Shown in pieces: positions 41,847 to 42,454 of a stretch of DNA of 42,454 nucleotides. A model generated the notes under the pieces. The model saw nothing but the letters and a program-made list of their open reading frames with translations, searched no databases and was not told the DNA's origin. Each line of letters starts with the position of its first letter. The stretch's first letter is position 1. The stretch is from CAZYJR01 sp964647905 (GTDB lineage: Bacteria > Desulfobacterota > DSM-4660 > Desulfatiglandales > HGW-15). The DNA is taken from positions 1 to 42,454 of the forward strand of contig CAZYJR010000035.1 of NCBI GenBank assembly GCA_964647905.1, written 5' to 3'. Made by a program: the position numbers and the translations under genes.

Positions 41847-42179
41847 TCAGCGTGCGGCTTGGGAACACTGAATCCGCAGCTCGAGCGCCTCGGATATCCG
41901 GAGCCCGCACCCGTACACAAGCAGCACCACGAGGTCGTAAGGATGCTCCACTGCCCGCGTTGCCTGCTGGCGCTGCGCCGCCGACTGGTTCCTGGATGCC
42001 GGCTTATCGATGAATGGCCCCAGACTGCCCACCTGCTCGGGAGGCCACCGATACTTCGCGCAGAAGTCCAGGTAGTACCGGAGCCATTTCTTGTAGTACC
42101 ACCGCTTACGGAGATCGACTTCGGCTACAGTTATGGCTCCGTCGAAACGCCGGACAATCTCCTCCGGAACACGCAACAT
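41847..42179 (-). pseudogene. Tyrosine recombinase (integron-type integrase) remnant with internal deletion
   Basis: From ATG 42177-42179 the frame begins LRVPEEIVRRFDGAI and continues KRWYYKKWLRYYLDFCAKYRWP and FIDKPASRNQSAAQRQQATRAV, the N-terminal core-binding domain of integron-like integrases. It then jumps to HPYDLVVLLVYGCGLRISEALELRI, which carries the first catalytic Arg in the catalytic domain. The intervening segment of some 70 or more residues is missing. The frame ends ten residues later, without the HxxR and Tyr motifs. It is inactive. The frame extends upstream to the window edge, but that part is unconserved and overlaps the DUF4160 gene. Confidence 0.75.
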
Positions 42180-42383
42180 GGCGGACCTCACGTTCCTGCA
42201 TATCATCTCATTTGGCAGGATATACGGCAACGCAGCCCACAGATTGGCGCCTGTCAGGACATCTTCTGGGCGGTACGTTACCACAATGACCTTGATCTCC
42301 CCGGTCGGGATAATATCCGGGTCCGTGCAATCACTTGTTCGCCGTCTCAAACATATGCTGTTCTTATTTGACTGGAGTTGACA

Positions 42384-42454
42384 ATGCCTGAAATAAGCCG
42401 ATTTTATGGTATAATAGTGGCTATGTTTTTCGGTGATCACAATCCACCTCATTT
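42384..42454 (+). CDS. DUF4160 protein, N-terminal part cut by the window edge
   Basis: The first 23 codons read MPEISRFYGIIVAMFFGDHN then PPHF, the hallmark opening of DUF4160 proteins. These are small proteins usually encoded beside a DUF2442 gene and suspected to be toxin-antitoxin-like. The ATG at 42384 has GGAG eight bases upstream. The remainder lies beyond the window. Confidence 0.85.
   Translation, partial: MPEISRFYGIIVAMFFGDHNPPH

Noticed and set aside
41529..42371. A 280-codon open frame on the plus strand.
   Set aside because: It has no family pattern, unusual Arg/Pro/His-rich composition, and lies antisense to the recombinase remnant whose protein motifs are clear.
42378..42416. 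TTGACA and TATAAT on the plus strand near the right edge, looking like a strong promoter.
   Set aside because: The spacing is about 26 bases, and the TATAAT lies inside the codons of the DUF4160 start (FYGIIV). The TTGACA overlaps its ribosome binding region. Coincidence is more likely.

Overview
The window looks like a chromosomal segment of a GC-rich anaerobe of the Desulfobacterota (former Deltaproteobacteria). This is an inference, not a proof. It rests on the gene order phoH-pgpH-ybeY-pdxJ-acpS-tsaE-lysC, a TAXI-type TRAP transporter, a remnant of a tungsten-type aldehyde:ferredoxin oxidoreductase, and a flavoprotein/ferredoxin pair resembling adenylylsulfate reductase. No rRNA or other marker fixes the species.

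Layout. 1-3153: start of a type I-E CRISPR-Cas operon on the minus strand (cas3, then the first 132 codons of cas8e/cse1, running off the left edge; no array visible). 3154-7860: an accessory, partly AT-rich zone with an MFS exporter carrying a large internal deletion, an MscS channel, an aldehyde:ferredoxin oxidoreductase remnant, a Phd/VapC pair, tRNA-Glu(CTC) and tRNA-Gln(CTG) with promoter and terminator, and a BrnT/BrnA pair bounded by 17-bp direct repeats. 7858-14094: a five-gene oligopeptide-type ABC importer on the minus strand, with unusual insertions in one permease and in the binding protein. 14275-15940 (plus strand): a queuosine-salvage glycosidase and a DUF433/DUF5615 toxin-antitoxin pair.

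16026-32838 is a long, tightly packed minus-strand housekeeping run, read phoH, pgpH, ybeY, pdxJ, acpS, tsaE, lysC, comEA-like, CHASE2 Ser/Thr kinase, PP2C phosphatase, tsaD, DUF2062, rsmA, panC, metK, ahcY. It covers RNA maturation, t6A synthesis (tsaD, tsaE), cofactor biosynthesis, the activated-methyl cycle and a membrane kinase/phosphatase pair.

33002-40360 is the most interesting part. A FadR-type regulator has a good promoter and a perfect palindromic operator, and is followed by a TAXI-TRAP binding protein, a fused TRAP permease, a metal-dependent amidohydrolase/decarboxylase, an AprA-like FAD flavoprotein and a two-cluster ferredoxin. This reads as a self-contained, inducible pathway that imports an organic acid and decarboxylates or hydrolyses and reduces (or oxidises) it. 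I do not recognise it as a described pathway. 40361-42454 is a gene graveyard (hairpin, HsdM C-terminus, LysR C-terminus, deleted tyrosine recombinase) ending in the start of a DUF4160 gene. The 229 bases at 40361-40589 hold nothing I recognise.
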